Counted from the stretch's first letter, positions 7,309 through 16,124 are shown. The stretch is 64,000 nucleotides of DNA from Streptomyces sp. SLBN-118 (GCF_006715635.1 NZ_VFNP01000001.1:2232001-2296000); one strand, 5' to 3'. The notes: generated from the letters alone by a model not told the origin. Made by a program: numbers and translations.

Positions 7309-8028
7309 TTACCCGAAGGTGTCCGGCGCTCCAAAACGGGTATCGCGCCACAGCAGGCCGGGGAGCTGGGCGAGACCGGTGATACGACGGAGGTCAGGAC
7401 GCCCTCCGAGACCGTTGCGGTCCAGCCAGATGCCGGTGAGCCCCGCGGCCGCGGCCCCCTGCGCGTCGATGTCCGGATGGTCCCCCACATACGCGACCTC
7501 TCCCGGGGGCAGCGCGAGGGCGACGCAGGCCGCGTGGAACGCCTCGGCCGCGGGCTTGGACACACCCAGCTCGTCCGCGCACAGGATCGTCTCGAACCGG
7601 TCGCGTACCCCGAGGACGCGCAGCTTGCGGTCCTGGTTGTGGAGCGAGGAGTTGGACAGGACGGCATGGCGGTAGTGGCCGGCGAGCAGGTCGAGCGCGG
7701 GGACGGCGTCCGGAAACAGGGACCAGGCGGCCTCGAAGTGCACGATGTAGCGCGCGAACCAGTCGTCGGCCTCGGCGTCGCAAAGTGGCCGGCCGGTGAA
7801 GGACCGGACTCGGTCGCGTCGCTGGCCCTGCCAGTCGGTCTCACCGGCGGAGAAGCGCGCCCAGTGCTGGTCGGTGATCTCGCGCCAGCGGCCGAGGGCC
7901 TGGTCGACGGAGTCGTATCCGTCGACCAGGCCCTCGGCTTCGAGGTGCCGCTGCATACCGGCGCGGTCGGCGCGGGAGTAGTCGAAGATCGTGTCGTCGA
8001 TGTCCCACAGGACCGCGCGTATCGGCAT
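7309..8028 (-). CDS. HAD-superfamily hydrolase (phosphatase)
   Basis: 239 residues. All four HAD motifs are visible: DIDDTIFD (nucleophile Asp and acid/base Asp), LSNSS (motif II), K in GVSKPAAEAF (motif III), and VGDHPDIDAQGA (motif IV). A helical cap of about 80 residues sits between motifs I and II, as in phosphoglycolate phosphatase-like and YjjG-like enzymes. The substrate cannot be read. The gene follows gltX by 10 bp and is likely in one operon with it and the FAH gene. Confidence 0.85.
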   Translation of the reverse strand: MPIRAVLWDIDDTIFDYSRADRAGMQRHLEAEGLVDGYDSVDQALGRWREITDQHWARFSAGETDWQGQRRDRVRSFTGRPLCDAEADDWFARYIVHFEAAWSLFPDAVPALDLLAGHYRHAVLSNSSLHNQDRKLRVLGVRDRFETILCADELGVSKPAAEAFHAACVALALPPGEVAYVGDHPDIDAQGAAAAGLTGIWLDRNGLGGRPDLRRITGLAQLPGLLWRDTRFGAPDTFG

Positions 8029-8038
8029 GAACCCGAGC

Positions 8039-9514
8039 TTAGGACGCGAGCTTGTCCAGCGCCGCGTCGATGCGGGCCAGGGTCTTGCCCTTGCCCAGGA
8101 TCTCCAGAGACTCGAAGAGCGGCAGACCCACCGTGCGGCCCGTGACCGCGACGCGGACCGGGGCCTGGGCCTTGCCGAGCTTCAGGCCGTGCTCCTCGCC
8201 CGCCGCCAGGACCGCGTTCTTCAGGGACTCGGGGCTGGACCAGTCGGCGTCGGCCAGCTTCTCGCGGGCCGTGCGCAGCAGCGCGTCGGAGCCCTCCTTC
8301 ATCGCCTTCGTCCAGGACGCCTCGTCCTCGACCGGCGCGTCCAGGAAGAGGAAGTCGACATTGGCCGTGATGTCCGAGAGGACGGTCAGCCGGGTCTGGG
8401 CGTGCGGGGCGATCGCCTCCCAGGCCGCCCGGTCGAACTGCTCGGGGGCCCAGTTGGCGTGCGGGGCCCGCAGCCAGGTGCCGCACGCCTCGGTGAAGGC
8501 CTTCACGTCGAGGCGGCGGATGTGGTCGGCGTTGATCGCCTCGGCCTTCTTCAGGTCGAAGCGGGCCGGGTTGGCGTTGACGTCCGCGACGTCGAACTTC
8601 GCCACCATCTCCTCGATCGAGAAGACGTCCTGGTCGGCCGAGAAGGACCAGCCGAGGAGGGAGAGGTAGTTGAGCAGGCCCTCCGGGAGGAAGCCGCGCT
8701 CCCGGTAGACGTTCAGGGACGCCTGGGGGTCGCGCTTGGAGAGCTTCTTGTTGCCCTCGCCCATGACGTACGGGAGGTGCCCGAACGCGGGGATCTCCTT
8801 GGCGATGCCCAGCTCGATCAGCGCCTTGTAGAGCGCGATCTGGCGCGGGGTCGAGGAGAGCAGGTCCTCGCCGCGCAGGACGTGCGTGATCTCCATCAGC
8901 GCGTCGTCGACAGGGTTGACCAGTGTGTACAGCGGGGCACCGTTGGCGCGGACGATCCCGTAGTCGGGCACGTTGTCCGGGGTGAAGGTGAGTTCACCGC
9001 GGACCAGGTCGGTGAAGGTGATCGGCTCGTCGGGCATCTTGAAGCGGACGATGGCCGGGCGGCCCTCGTCCTTGTACCGGGCGATGCGCTCGGTGGAGAG
9101 GTTGCGGCACGTGCCGTCGTAACCGGACGGCTTGCCGGCAAGACGGGCGGCGTCGCGGCGGGCCTCCAACTCGACTGCGGTGCAGAAGCACTCGTACGCG
9201 TAGCCGCCGGCCATCAGCTTCTCGGCGACGTCCCGGTAGATGTCCATCCGCTGCGACTGGCGGTAGGGGGCGTGCGGGCCGCCCGCCTCCGGGCCCTCGT
9301 CCCAGTCCAGGCCCAGCCAGCGCATCGAGTCGAGCAGCTGGTTGTACGACTCCTCGGAGTCGCGGGCCGCGTCGGTGTCCTCGATACGGAAGACCATGGT
9401 GCCGCCGGTGTGCCGGGCGTAGGCCCAGTTGAACAGGGCGGTGCGGACCAGGCCCACATGGGGGTTGCCGGTCGGGGACGGACAGAAACGTACGCGGACG
9501 TTCGCGTTAGCCAC
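8039..9514 (-). CDS. gltX: Glutamyl-tRNA synthetase
   Basis: 491 residues, class I synthetase. N-terminal FCPSPTGNPHVGLVRTALFN contains the HIGH-type signature as HVGL. The KMSKS-type loop is KKLSKRD near residue 250. A helical anticodon-binding domain follows. It charges tRNA-Glu, and in actinobacteria also tRNA-Gln before amidotransfer (known), which fits the adjacent Glu/Gln tRNA cluster. The GTG start at 9514 overlaps the end of the FAH-family gene by 8 nt, implying translational coupling. Confidence 0.97.
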   Translation of the reverse strand: MANANVRVRFCPSPTGNPHVGLVRTALFNWAYARHTGGTMVFRIEDTDAARDSEESYNQLLDSMRWLGLDWDEGPEAGGPHAPYRQSQRMDIYRDVAEKLMAGGYAYECFCTAVELEARRDAARLAGKPSGYDGTCRNLSTERIARYKDEGRPAIVRFKMPDEPITFTDLVRGELTFTPDNVPDYGIVRANGAPLYTLVNPVDDALMEITHVLRGEDLLSSTPRQIALYKALIELGIAKEIPAFGHLPYVMGEGNKKLSKRDPQASLNVYRERGFLPEGLLNYLSLLGWSFSADQDVFSIEEMVAKFDVADVNANPARFDLKKAEAINADHIRRLDVKAFTEACGTWLRAPHANWAPEQFDRAAWEAIAPHAQTRLTVLSDITANVDFLFLDAPVEDEASWTKAMKEGSDALLRTAREKLADADWSSPESLKNAVLAAGEEHGLKLGKAQAPVRVAVTGRTVGLPLFESLEILGKGKTLARIDAALDKLAS

Positions 9515-10298
9515 GCTGGATCACCTTGTTGGTGAGAGTGCCGATGCCTTGAATGGTGACGGCGACCTCGTCGCCGACGTTGAGCGGGCCGACCCCGGCC
9601 GGAGTGCCGGTGAGGACGACGTCGCCGGGGAGCAGTGTCATCGCCTCGGAGGCATTGACGACCAGCTCCTCGATGGAGTGGATCATCTGGCTCGTACGGC
9701 CGAGCTGGCGCTGTTCGCCGTTGACCGTGCACTGGATGGCCAGGTCGCTCGGGTCGAGGTCGGTCTCCACCCAGGGGCCGAGCGGGCAGGAGCTGTCGAA
9801 GCCCTTGGCCCGCGCCCATTGCTTCTCGCGCCTCTGGACATCGCGGGCGGTGACGTCGTTGGCGCAGGTGTAGCCGAGGATGACGTCCTTGACCCGCTCA
9901 CGCGGGACCTCGCGGCACATCCGGCCGATGACCACGGCCAGTTCGGCCTCGTGGTGGAGTTCCTGCGAGAACGAGGGGTACGCGATGGGGTCGCCGGGGC
10001 CGATCACCGAGGTGGACGGCTTGAAGAAGGCGAACGGCGCGTCGGGGACCTCGTTGCCGAGCTCCGCCGCGTGCTCCGCGTAGTTGCGGCCGAAGGCCAC
10101 GACCTTGCTGGGAAGCACGGGCGGCAGCAGCCGGACCCTGTCCTTGGAGCCGGGAGCCAGCGGGACCTTGGTGCCGGAGAGCTCGAAGTCCGCGAACGGG
10201 ATGCCCTTGATGATGTCGAGGACGAGGCCGTCGGGGCCTTCGCCCTCGACCGCGCCGAAGGCCACATTGCCGTCGATGGAGAACCTGGCGATGCGCAC
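9507..10298 (-). CDS. Fumarylacetoacetate hydrolase (FAH) family protein
   Basis: 263 residues with the FAH fold. Metal ligands are visible in the HHEAELAVVIGR segment (Glu pair) and YTCANDVTARD (Asp). KVVAFGRNYAEHAAELG and PSTSVIGPGDPI are typical of the family. Members include acylpyruvases, oxaloacetate decarboxylases and 2-oxo-diacid isomerases, so the exact substrate is open. It is usually found upstream of gltX in Streptomyces and overlaps it by 8 nt here. No aromatic-degradation genes are nearby. Confidence 0.85.
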   Translation of the reverse strand: MRIARFSIDGNVAFGAVEGEGPDGLVLDIIKGIPFADFELSGTKVPLAPGSKDRVRLLPPVLPSKVVAFGRNYAEHAAELGNEVPDAPFAFFKPSTSVIGPGDPIAYPSFSQELHHEAELAVVIGRMCREVPRERVKDVILGYTCANDVTARDVQRREKQWARAKGFDSSCPLGPWVETDLDPSDLAIQCTVNGEQRQLGRTSQMIHSIEELVVNASEAMTLLPGDVVLTGTPAGVGPLNVGDEVAVTIQGIGTLTNKVIQRG

Positions 10299-10381
10299 GG
10301 GTTGCGGGTGCCCCTCTTTTGGTGACGCTGGCTGGAGTCTGACGCTCCAGGCTAACGCGGGTGCGAGGGCCGCCTCGCGTA

Positions 10382-10543
10382 TTACTGGGCGGGGGCGTCC
10401 ATCAGGACCGTGCGGCGGGGGTTGGCCGTCTGCGTGGGAAGATCGAGTGCGTGCTCCGGCTGCTCCGGCGTCTGCAGTTCGTCCGCGTCCGTGAGGTGCG
10501 CGAGCGTGGTGCGCCGGGGGTTGGCTATGTTGCGGAACATCAT
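10382..10543 (-). CDS. 53-residue peptide with duplicated ANPRRT motif, possible precursor peptide
   Basis: ATG 10543 is preceded by GAGGA at suitable spacing; an ATG four codons upstream (10555) is the alternative. The peptide begins MMFRNIANPRRTTLAHL and ends TANPRRTVLMDAPAQ. The unit ANPRRTxL occurs at residues 7-14 and 40-47, separated by an acidic/proline linker (TPEQPEHALDLP). Nearly every third codon base is G or C, so it is very probably translated. It has no cysteine, signal peptide or membrane segment. It lies 83 bp upstream of the FAH-gltX-HAD operon on the same strand. Repeated basic motifs at both ends suggest a RiPP-like precursor or a small binding protein; neither is proven and no maturation enzyme is adjacent. 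Confidence 0.6.
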   Translation of the reverse strand: MMFRNIANPRRTTLAHLTDADELQTPEQPEHALDLPTQTANPRRTVLMDAPAQ

Positions 10544-11139
10544 CGTCGTCCTCATCGGTTGTTTCAGACCCTGTCGGTGTGCGGGCGCTGCGATTAACGC
10601 CGGGTTGACGGATTGCCCATCCCTGTAAAGCGTCAGGCTAAACATCCAATTCCCCGGGAAAGTCCGGAAGACTCAGCGATCTACATGTGAGTTTCCTCAC
10701 GAGTTGACGGTCAATTCGGGCATTCCGGATAGCGGGTCAGTTGCATGGAAACGGACATTGCGCCACTGAAGCGACCATTCCGCTCCTGATCATCGCGACT
10801 GGGACACCCCCCACCCCTAGGGGACTCGTAAGGAAAAGTCCGTTTCATCCGCGAACTGTTTGTACGCTTTGTGACGCGACACTTACACCGTGTCATCCAG
10901 GTCACAGGCCGGTACATGACTCTTGTTGGAGATCCGGCACTGTGCTGGAATTCCACGCACCGCCGCGGTTTACAGGCCGGCGCGCATGGGGCGCAACGCA
11001 GCGCCGAGTGGCGGCGGGAGAGGGGGGACAGCGCCGGTCACTCACCGACCACCAAGGGGCACTGTTTTTCCGCCCCGAGACGCCGACACCGTCCCACCGT
11101 GAGAGCGGAGGGACGCCTGGTCCAGAGGTTGCGACGCTA
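10544..11139. other. 596-bp intergenic region upstream of cvnA1
   Basis: No gene with coding character is visible. It contains a CRP-like dyad (10686-10701), a TTGACG hexamer at 10704-10709 as a possible -35, and further GTG-N6-CAC-type half sites near 10870-10910 (GTGACGCGACAC). It is AT-richer than its surroundings up to about 10900. Plausibly it holds the promoters of both the 53-residue peptide gene and cvn1. Confidence 0.5.
10686..10701. promoter_or_regulatory. CRP-like binding site
   Basis: TGTGAGTTTCCTCACG matches TGTGA-N6-TCAC(A), the CRP/FNR-family consensus, at 9 of 10 fixed positions. It is adjacent to a TTGACG -35-like hexamer in the region between the 53-residue peptide gene and cvnA1. 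Confidence 0.45.
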
Positions 11140-14100
11140 GTGCAGGGACGTTTCAAGAGGGATGGCAGCGCTGCGGCGGAACAGGAGCCGCGCGGCGGGA
11201 CCGACCGCGGCTCCTCGCCCCAGCACACCCAGAACCAGGGACCGGCAGCGCCCGGCGACAGCGGCGAACGTGCCGCGCGCCCCGGCGTGGCGGCACCCGG
11301 CGGCGACAGGGCAACAGCCCCGCTGAAGCCGAAGGGACCGACGGACACGGGGCCGCGAATAGCCCTGCGCAACTGGCGCATCAGCACGCGCCTCGTCTCG
11401 CTTCTGACCCTGCCGGTCGTCGCGGCGACCACGCTGGGCGGACTCCGTATCAACGAGTCCATGGAAGACATGAAGCAGCTGGATCACATGCAGCTGCTCA
11501 CCAAGATGACCAAGCAGGCGACCGAACTGGCGACGCAGCTCCAGACGGAGCGCGACCTGTCGGCGGGCCCGCTGGCCAACGATCCTGCCGCCGTCAAGGA
11601 CTTCAAGGTCACCGGTCCCCGTACCGCGACCGACCGGGCCAGGAACGCGTTCCTCGAGGCCACTCGCGACATCCCCAACACGGATGACGACGAGGCCCTG
11701 GAGAGCATCCGGGCCAACGCCAACCAGATCGCCGTTCAGGTCCACGAGCTCAACGGCATCCGGGCCAACGCGTACAAGCCGGGCCAGCCGACGTCCCTCA
11801 CCATCGACAAGTACAGTCGGCTGATCGACGCCCTGCTGAGCCTGTCCCAGGACATGGCCCAGGCGACGAACAACCCGGAGATGATCAAGCGGACCCGGGC
11901 TCTGGCGGCCTTCTCGTCCGCCAAGGAGTACGCCTCCATCCAGCGCGCGGTCATCGCCGCGGCGCTCCCGGTCGGTGACACCGGCAAGGTCCCCGGCCTG
12001 ACCGAGCCCGACCGGCAGTACGGCCAGGCGGCCCGCGACAGCGGCAACACCCAGCTCAAGGCCTTCAAGGCGGTCTACGAGTCCTCCGGCGGCAACGCCG
12101 ACGAGCTGACCGAACCGATGGAGGACGGCAACCCGACCATCGAGGCGTCCGAGCTCTACGCCAAGCGCGTGCTGGACACCAAGAACGGTCTGGCGTCGCA
12201 GCCCATCCGTTCGCACCTGGACTGGACCGACGACTACACGGTCCGTATCAACGCCATGAAGACCATCGAGGCCACGCTGCTCAGCCAGATGGAGAGCAAG
12301 GCCCGTGAACTGCGCGAGGCCTCGCAGCGCGAAGCGATCATCAATGGTGCGCTGATCCTGATCGTCCTCGGTGTCTCCCTCGTGGGCGCCTTCGTCGTGG
12401 CACGCTCCATGATCCGCTCGCTGCGCCGGCTGCAGGACACCGCGACCAGGGTCGCCCAGGACCGCCTGCCCGAGCTGGTCAAGCAGCTGTCCGAGTCGGA
12501 CCCGCAGGACGTCGACACCTCCGTCGAGTCGGTCGGTGTGCACTCGCGGGACGAGATCGGCCAGGTGGCCGCGGCCTTCGACGACGTGCACCGCGAGGCC
12601 GTCCGCCTCGCCGCCGAGCAGGCGCTGCTGCGAGGCAACGTCAACGCGATGTTCACCAACCTCTCGCGCCGCAGCCAGGGTCTTATCCAGCGTCAGCTCT
12701 CCCTCATCTCCGAGCTGGAGTCGCGCGAGGCCGACCCGGACCAGCTGTCGTCCCTCTTCAAGCTGGACCACCTCGCGACCCGTATGCGCCGGAACGGCGA
12801 AAACCTCCTCGTCCTCGCGGGCGAGGAGCCGGGCCGCCGGTGGACCCGGCCGGTCCCGCTGGTCGACGTGCTCCGTGCCGCCGCCTCCGAGGTGGAGCAG
12901 TACGAGCGCATCGAACTGGCCTCGGTCCCCGCGACCGAGGTCGCGGGCCGCGTCGTCAACGACCTCGTGCACCTCCTCGCCGAGCTGCTCGAGAATGCGA
13001 CCTCCTTCTCCTCGCCGCAGACCAAGGTCCGCGTCACCGGTCACGCGCTGCCCGACGGCCGTGTGCTGGTCGAGATCCACGACACCGGCATCGGCCTCTC
13101 CCCCGAGGACCTCGCCGCGATCAACGAGCGGCTGGCGTCGCCGCCCACCGTGGACGTCTCGGTCTCGCGCCGCATGGGTCTGTTCGTGGTCGGCCGGCTG
13201 TCCCTGCGACACGGCATCCGCATCCAGCTGCGCCCCTCCGACTCCGGCGGCACGACCGCGCTGGTCATGCTGCCCGTCGATGTCGCCCACGGCGGCAAGA
13301 AGCCTCCGACCGGCATGCCCGGTGCGGGCGGCCAGGGCGCCGTTCCCCCGGCGCAGGGTGGTCCGGCGGGTCTCGGCGGCCGTCCCGGCGGTTCGGGCGG
13401 CTCAGGCCGTCCCGGTCTCGGCGGCGGACCCGGTGCGGGTCCCGCAGGGGCTCCCGCGGGCGGCAGGCTCGGTGCGGGATCGGGCGCGCGTGCCGCGCTG
13501 CCGGCTCGTGACGGTGCTCAGGGACAGGGGCAGGGCCGCGGTCTCGCCGGAGCCTTCGGCGCCGGTGCGGGTCGTGGCGCGCAGAACGCTCCCGCCCGCA
13601 ACGAGCGGCAGAACGGCTTCCCGCAGAGCGCGCCGGACGCGGGCGGCCGCGGCCGCCAGCTTCCTGCGTCCGGCGGTCCGCGCGCCGAGCTCCCCGGCGG
13701 CCCGCGCCGCGAGGAGCCGCAGCGCCCGCAGCGTCCGCAGACCACCAGCTGGGGCAACGAGCAGCAGGGCGCCCCGCAGCGTCATGCCGCGGACTCGCCG
13801 CGCGGGCACGAGGACAGCGACTCCGGGCGCGGTCAGGGCTCGACGTCGGAGTTCGCGCGCCCCGACTACAACGCGGCCCCGCCGCAGGGTGGTGCCGGTT
13901 CCACCGGGCAGTTCGTACGGCCCGACGTGTTCGGCGCTGCGGACTCCTCGTCCACGGGTCAGTACGCCCGCCCGGATGGCCAGGGAGCCGGTTCTCAGGA
14001 TGCGGCGTCCACCGCGCAGTTCGCGCGTCCGGACTTCAACTCCCCGCAGCCGCCCGCTCCCGCCCATGCTCCGCGTCCGCGCGCTGGCCAGGACGGGTTC

Positions 14101-14667
14101 CGCGCCCCGCGCCCCGCGAATGCGCTGCCCCCGCAGCCACAGCCCGAGGCGCTGCCGCCCGCCGGTCCCGGCGACGGCCGTACACCCCTGTACGACACAC
14201 TGGAAACGAACTGGTTCCACGGCGCGCGTGGCGGTCAGCCCGCTCAGCAGCAGCCGCAGGGACCGTCGGCAGCTGTCCCGCAGCAACCTGCGGAGCGTCC
14301 CGTTCCGCCGATGCCGCAGCGCTCCCCCGCGCAGAGCCCGGCGACCCCGGGCAACGCGCCCCACGCGAGTGGTGCCGCATGGCGCTCCTCGCCCAATGAC
14401 GAGTTGGTACGCCAGGCCGAGCGGGTCAGGAAGCCCGCGGCGGGCGGCGTCACCACCTCGGGTCTGCCCCGTCGGGTCCCGCGCGCCAACCTTGTGCCGG
14501 GAACCGCCCAGGAGCAGAACCACCAGTCCGGACCGCAGGTTTCGCGTGCACCCGATGATGTACGCGGCCGGCTGACCAACCTCCGTCGTGGCATTCAGCA
14601 GGGCCGTCAGCAGAATTCGACGACCGGCAGCTTCAACCTCGGCCCCACTCACCAGCAGGAGCACTAG
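11140..14667 (+). CDS. cvnA1: Conservon sensor protein CvnA1 (nitrate-sensor-like, HAMP, histidine-kinase-type ATPase)
   Basis: 1175 residues from GTG 11140. TM1 is at about 85-103 and TM2 at about 403-425, enclosing a helical extracytoplasmic NIT-like domain. HAMP follows, then a helical region (VNAMFTNLSRRSQGLIQRQL) and an HATPase domain near 595-715 (N-box LLAELLENATSF, then HDTGIGL). No standard H-box is evident. About 460 C-terminal residues are disordered, rich in Gly, Pro, Gln and Arg, with four ST-x-Q/E-F/Y-x-RPD repeats (about 900-967), and end in VRGRLTNLRRGIQQG. Conservons are Streptomyces signalling units in which CvnA assembles with CvnB-D at the membrane (known). The reading frame opens further upstream but lacks coding character there. 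Confidence 0.9.
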   Translation: MQGRFKRDGSAAAEQEPRGGTDRGSSPQHTQNQGPAAPGDSGERAARPGVAAPGGDRATAPLKPKGPTDTGPRIALRNWRISTRLVSLLTLPVVAATTLGGLRINESMEDMKQLDHMQLLTKMTKQATELATQLQTERDLSAGPLANDPAAVKDFKVTGPRTATDRARNAFLEATRDIPNTDDDEALESIRANANQIAVQVHELNGIRANAYKPGQPTSLTIDKYSRLIDALLSLSQDMAQATNNPEMIKRTRALAAFSSAKEYASIQRAVIAAALPVGDTGKVPGLTEPDRQYGQAARDSGNTQLKAFKAVYESSGGNADELTEPMEDGNPTIEASELYAKRVLDTKNGLASQPIRSHLDWTDDYTVRINAMKTIEATLLSQMESKARELREASQREAIINGALILIVLGVSLVGAFVVARSMIRSLRRLQDTATRVAQDRLPELVKQLSESDPQDVDTSVESVGVHSRDEIGQVAAAFDDVHREAVRLAAEQALLRGNVNAMFTNLSRRSQGLIQRQLSLISELESREADPDQLSSLFKLDHLATRMRRNGENLLVLAGEEPGRRWTRPVPLVDVLRAAASEVEQYERIELASVPATEVAGRVVNDLVHLLAELLENATSFSSPQTKVRVTGHALPDGRVLVEIHDTGIGLSPEDLAAINERLASPPTVDVSVSRRMGLFVVGRLSLRHGIRIQLRPSDSGGTTALVMLPVDVAHGGKKPPTGMPGAGGQGAVPPAQGGPAGLGGRPGGSGGSGRPGLGGGPGAGPAGAPAGGRLGAGSGARAALPARDGAQGQGQGRGLAGAFGAGAGRGAQNAPARNERQNGFPQSAPDAGGRGRQLPASGGPRAELPGGPRREEPQRPQRPQTTSWGNEQQGAPQRHAADSPRGHEDSDSGRGQGSTSEFARPDYNAAPPQGGAGSTGQFVRPDVFGAADSSSTGQYARPDGQGAGSQDAASTAQFARPDFNSPQPPAPAHAPRPRAGQDGFRAPRPANALPPQPQPEALPPAGPGDGRTPLYDTLETNWFHGARGGQPAQQQPQGPSAAVPQQPAERPVPPMPQRSPAQSPATPGNAPHASGAAWRSSPNDELVRQAERVRKPAAGGVTTSGLPRRVPRANLVPGTAQEQNHQSGPQVSRAPDDVRGRLTNLRRGIQQGRQQNSTTGSFNLGPTHQQEH

Positions 14668-15090
14668 TTGAGCCCGATGAGCCAGGCGGCGCAGAATCTG
14701 AACTGGTTGATCACGAACTTCGTGGACAACACCCCCGGGGTGAGCCACACAGTGGTGGTCTCCGCCGATGGTCTTCTGTTGGCAATGTCAGAAGGATTCC
14801 CGCGCGACCGCGCCGATCAGCTGGCGGCCGTGGCCTCCGGTCTGACCTCGCTGACCGCGGGTGCCTCCCGGATCTTCGAAGGCGGCCCGGTCAGCCAGAC
14901 CGTGGTCGAGATGGAGCGCGGTTTCCTGTTCCTCATGTCCGTCTCCGACGGTTCCTCGCTGGCCGTACTCGCACACCCCGAGTGCGACATCGGCCTCGTG
15001 GGATACGAGATGGCTCTCCTGGTCGACCGGGCGGGCAGTGTCCTCACTCCGGACCTGCGCGCCGAACTCCAGGGAAGCCTGCTGCACTGA
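14668..15090 (+). CDS. cvnB1: Conservon roadblock/LC7 protein CvnB1
   Basis: 140 residues, one roadblock/LC7 domain (LNWLITNFVDNTPGVSHTVV start; GLVGYEMALLVDRAGSVL end). These resemble MglB-type GTPase-activating partners and are expected to act with the GTPase CvnD1. I start at TTG 14668, because AGGAG lies 6 nt upstream and the equivalent GTG in cvnB2 has the same spacing; the ATG at 14677 is too far from it. It directly abuts cvnA1 (stop then start). Confidence 0.92.
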   Translation: MSPMSQAAQNLNWLITNFVDNTPGVSHTVVVSADGLLLAMSEGFPRDRADQLAAVASGLTSLTAGASRIFEGGPVSQTVVEMERGFLFLMSVSDGSSLAVLAHPECDIGLVGYEMALLVDRAGSVLTPDLRAELQGSLLH

Positions 15091-15218
15091 AATCCGCCTC
15101 CCCCACGAGGTGCTTCAGATAGACGCCACCGCACAGTTACCGTCAGGCCGCCCACAGGCCCCCCACCGGCTCCACTCAGACGGCACGCAGACCACTTGCT
15201 GTCACGCCCGGAGGATTC

Positions 15219-15623
15219 ATGACCCCGCCACCCGCCTCTCACGATCCGTACGGCGCCTCAGTCGACGCGTCGTACGGAGAAGGCGATCAGCCGCTGGTTC
15301 GTCCGTACGCCATGACCGGCGGCCGGACCCGGCCGCGCTACCAGCTCGCGATAGAGGCACTGGTCAGCACCACGGCCGACCCGGCGCATCTGGCCGGGCT
15401 GCTGCCGGAGCACCAGCGGATCTGCCACCTGTGCCGTGAGGTCAAATCGGTGGCCGAGGTCTCGGCGCTGCTGTCGATGCCGCTCGGGGTTGCCCGTATC
15501 CTCGTCGCCGACCTGGCGGAGGCGGGCATGGTGGCCATCCATCAGCCGGGCAACGGAGAGGCCGGCGGCACGCCGGATGTGACACTGCTCGAAAGGGTGC
15601 TCAGTGGACTTCGCAAGCTCTAG
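15219..15623 (+). CDS. cvnC1: Conservon DUF742 protein CvnC1
   Basis: 134 residues. The core PLVRPYAMTGGRTRPRYQLA, then EHQRICHLC, MPLGVARILVADLAEAG and LLERVLSGLRKL, is the DUF742 family, a winged-helix-like fold without demonstrated DNA binding. It has a 45-residue polar N-terminus. GGAGG precedes ATG 15219 at good spacing. There is a 128-bp gap after cvnB1 and a 20-bp overlap with cvnD1. Role: adaptor of the conservon complex (family knowledge). Confidence 0.92.
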   Translation: MTPPPASHDPYGASVDASYGEGDQPLVRPYAMTGGRTRPRYQLAIEALVSTTADPAHLAGLLPEHQRICHLCREVKSVAEVSALLSMPLGVARILVADLAEAGMVAIHQPGNGEAGGTPDVTLLERVLSGLRKL

Positions 15624-16124
15624 CGGCGGTGCAGCCCGATCGACCACCAGCGCGAAGATCGTGGTGGCGGGCGGCTTCGGCGTGGGCAAGACCACGTTCG
15701 TCGGCGCCGTCTCGGAGATCAACCCGCTGCGTACCGAAGCCGTCATGACCAGCGCGTCCGCGGGCATCGACGACCTCACCCACACCGGAGACAAGACCAC
15801 CACCACGGTGGCCATGGACTTCGGCCGCATCACCCTGGACCAGGACCTGATCCTGTACCTGTTCGGCACACCCGGACAGGACCGCTTCTGGTTCATGTGG
15901 GACGACCTCGTCCGCGGCGCCATCGGCGCCGTCGTCCTCGTCGACACACGCCGACTCGCCGACTGCTTCCCCGCAGTCGACTACTTCGAGAACAGCGGCC
16001 TGCCCTTCGTCATCGCCCTCAACGGCTTCGACGGACACCAGCCCTACAACCCCGAAGAAGTACGCGAGGCACTCCAGATCGGCCCGGACGCTCCGATCAT
16101 CACGACGGACGCCCGGCATCGGGC
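15577..16124 (+). repeat. Near-identical DNA block shared by cvnD1 and cvnD2 (copy 1)
   Basis: By eye, 15577-16124 matches 20742-21289 with four mismatches (15639, 15642, 16090, 16092). This includes 447 uninterrupted identical bases at 15643-16089. Identity breaks down sharply at both ends, while the rest of the two conservons is clearly diverged. This pattern suggests recent gene conversion. Confidence 0.85.

Noticed and set aside
10741..11139. N-terminal extension of cvnA1
   Set aside because: The composition is not coding-like and is AT-rich in its first part; the GTG at 11140 begins the recognisable polar N-terminus.
11137..13290. Open frame opposite cvnA1
   Set aside because: Mirror of the cvnA1 frame; the conservon order A-B-C-D fixes the real strand.
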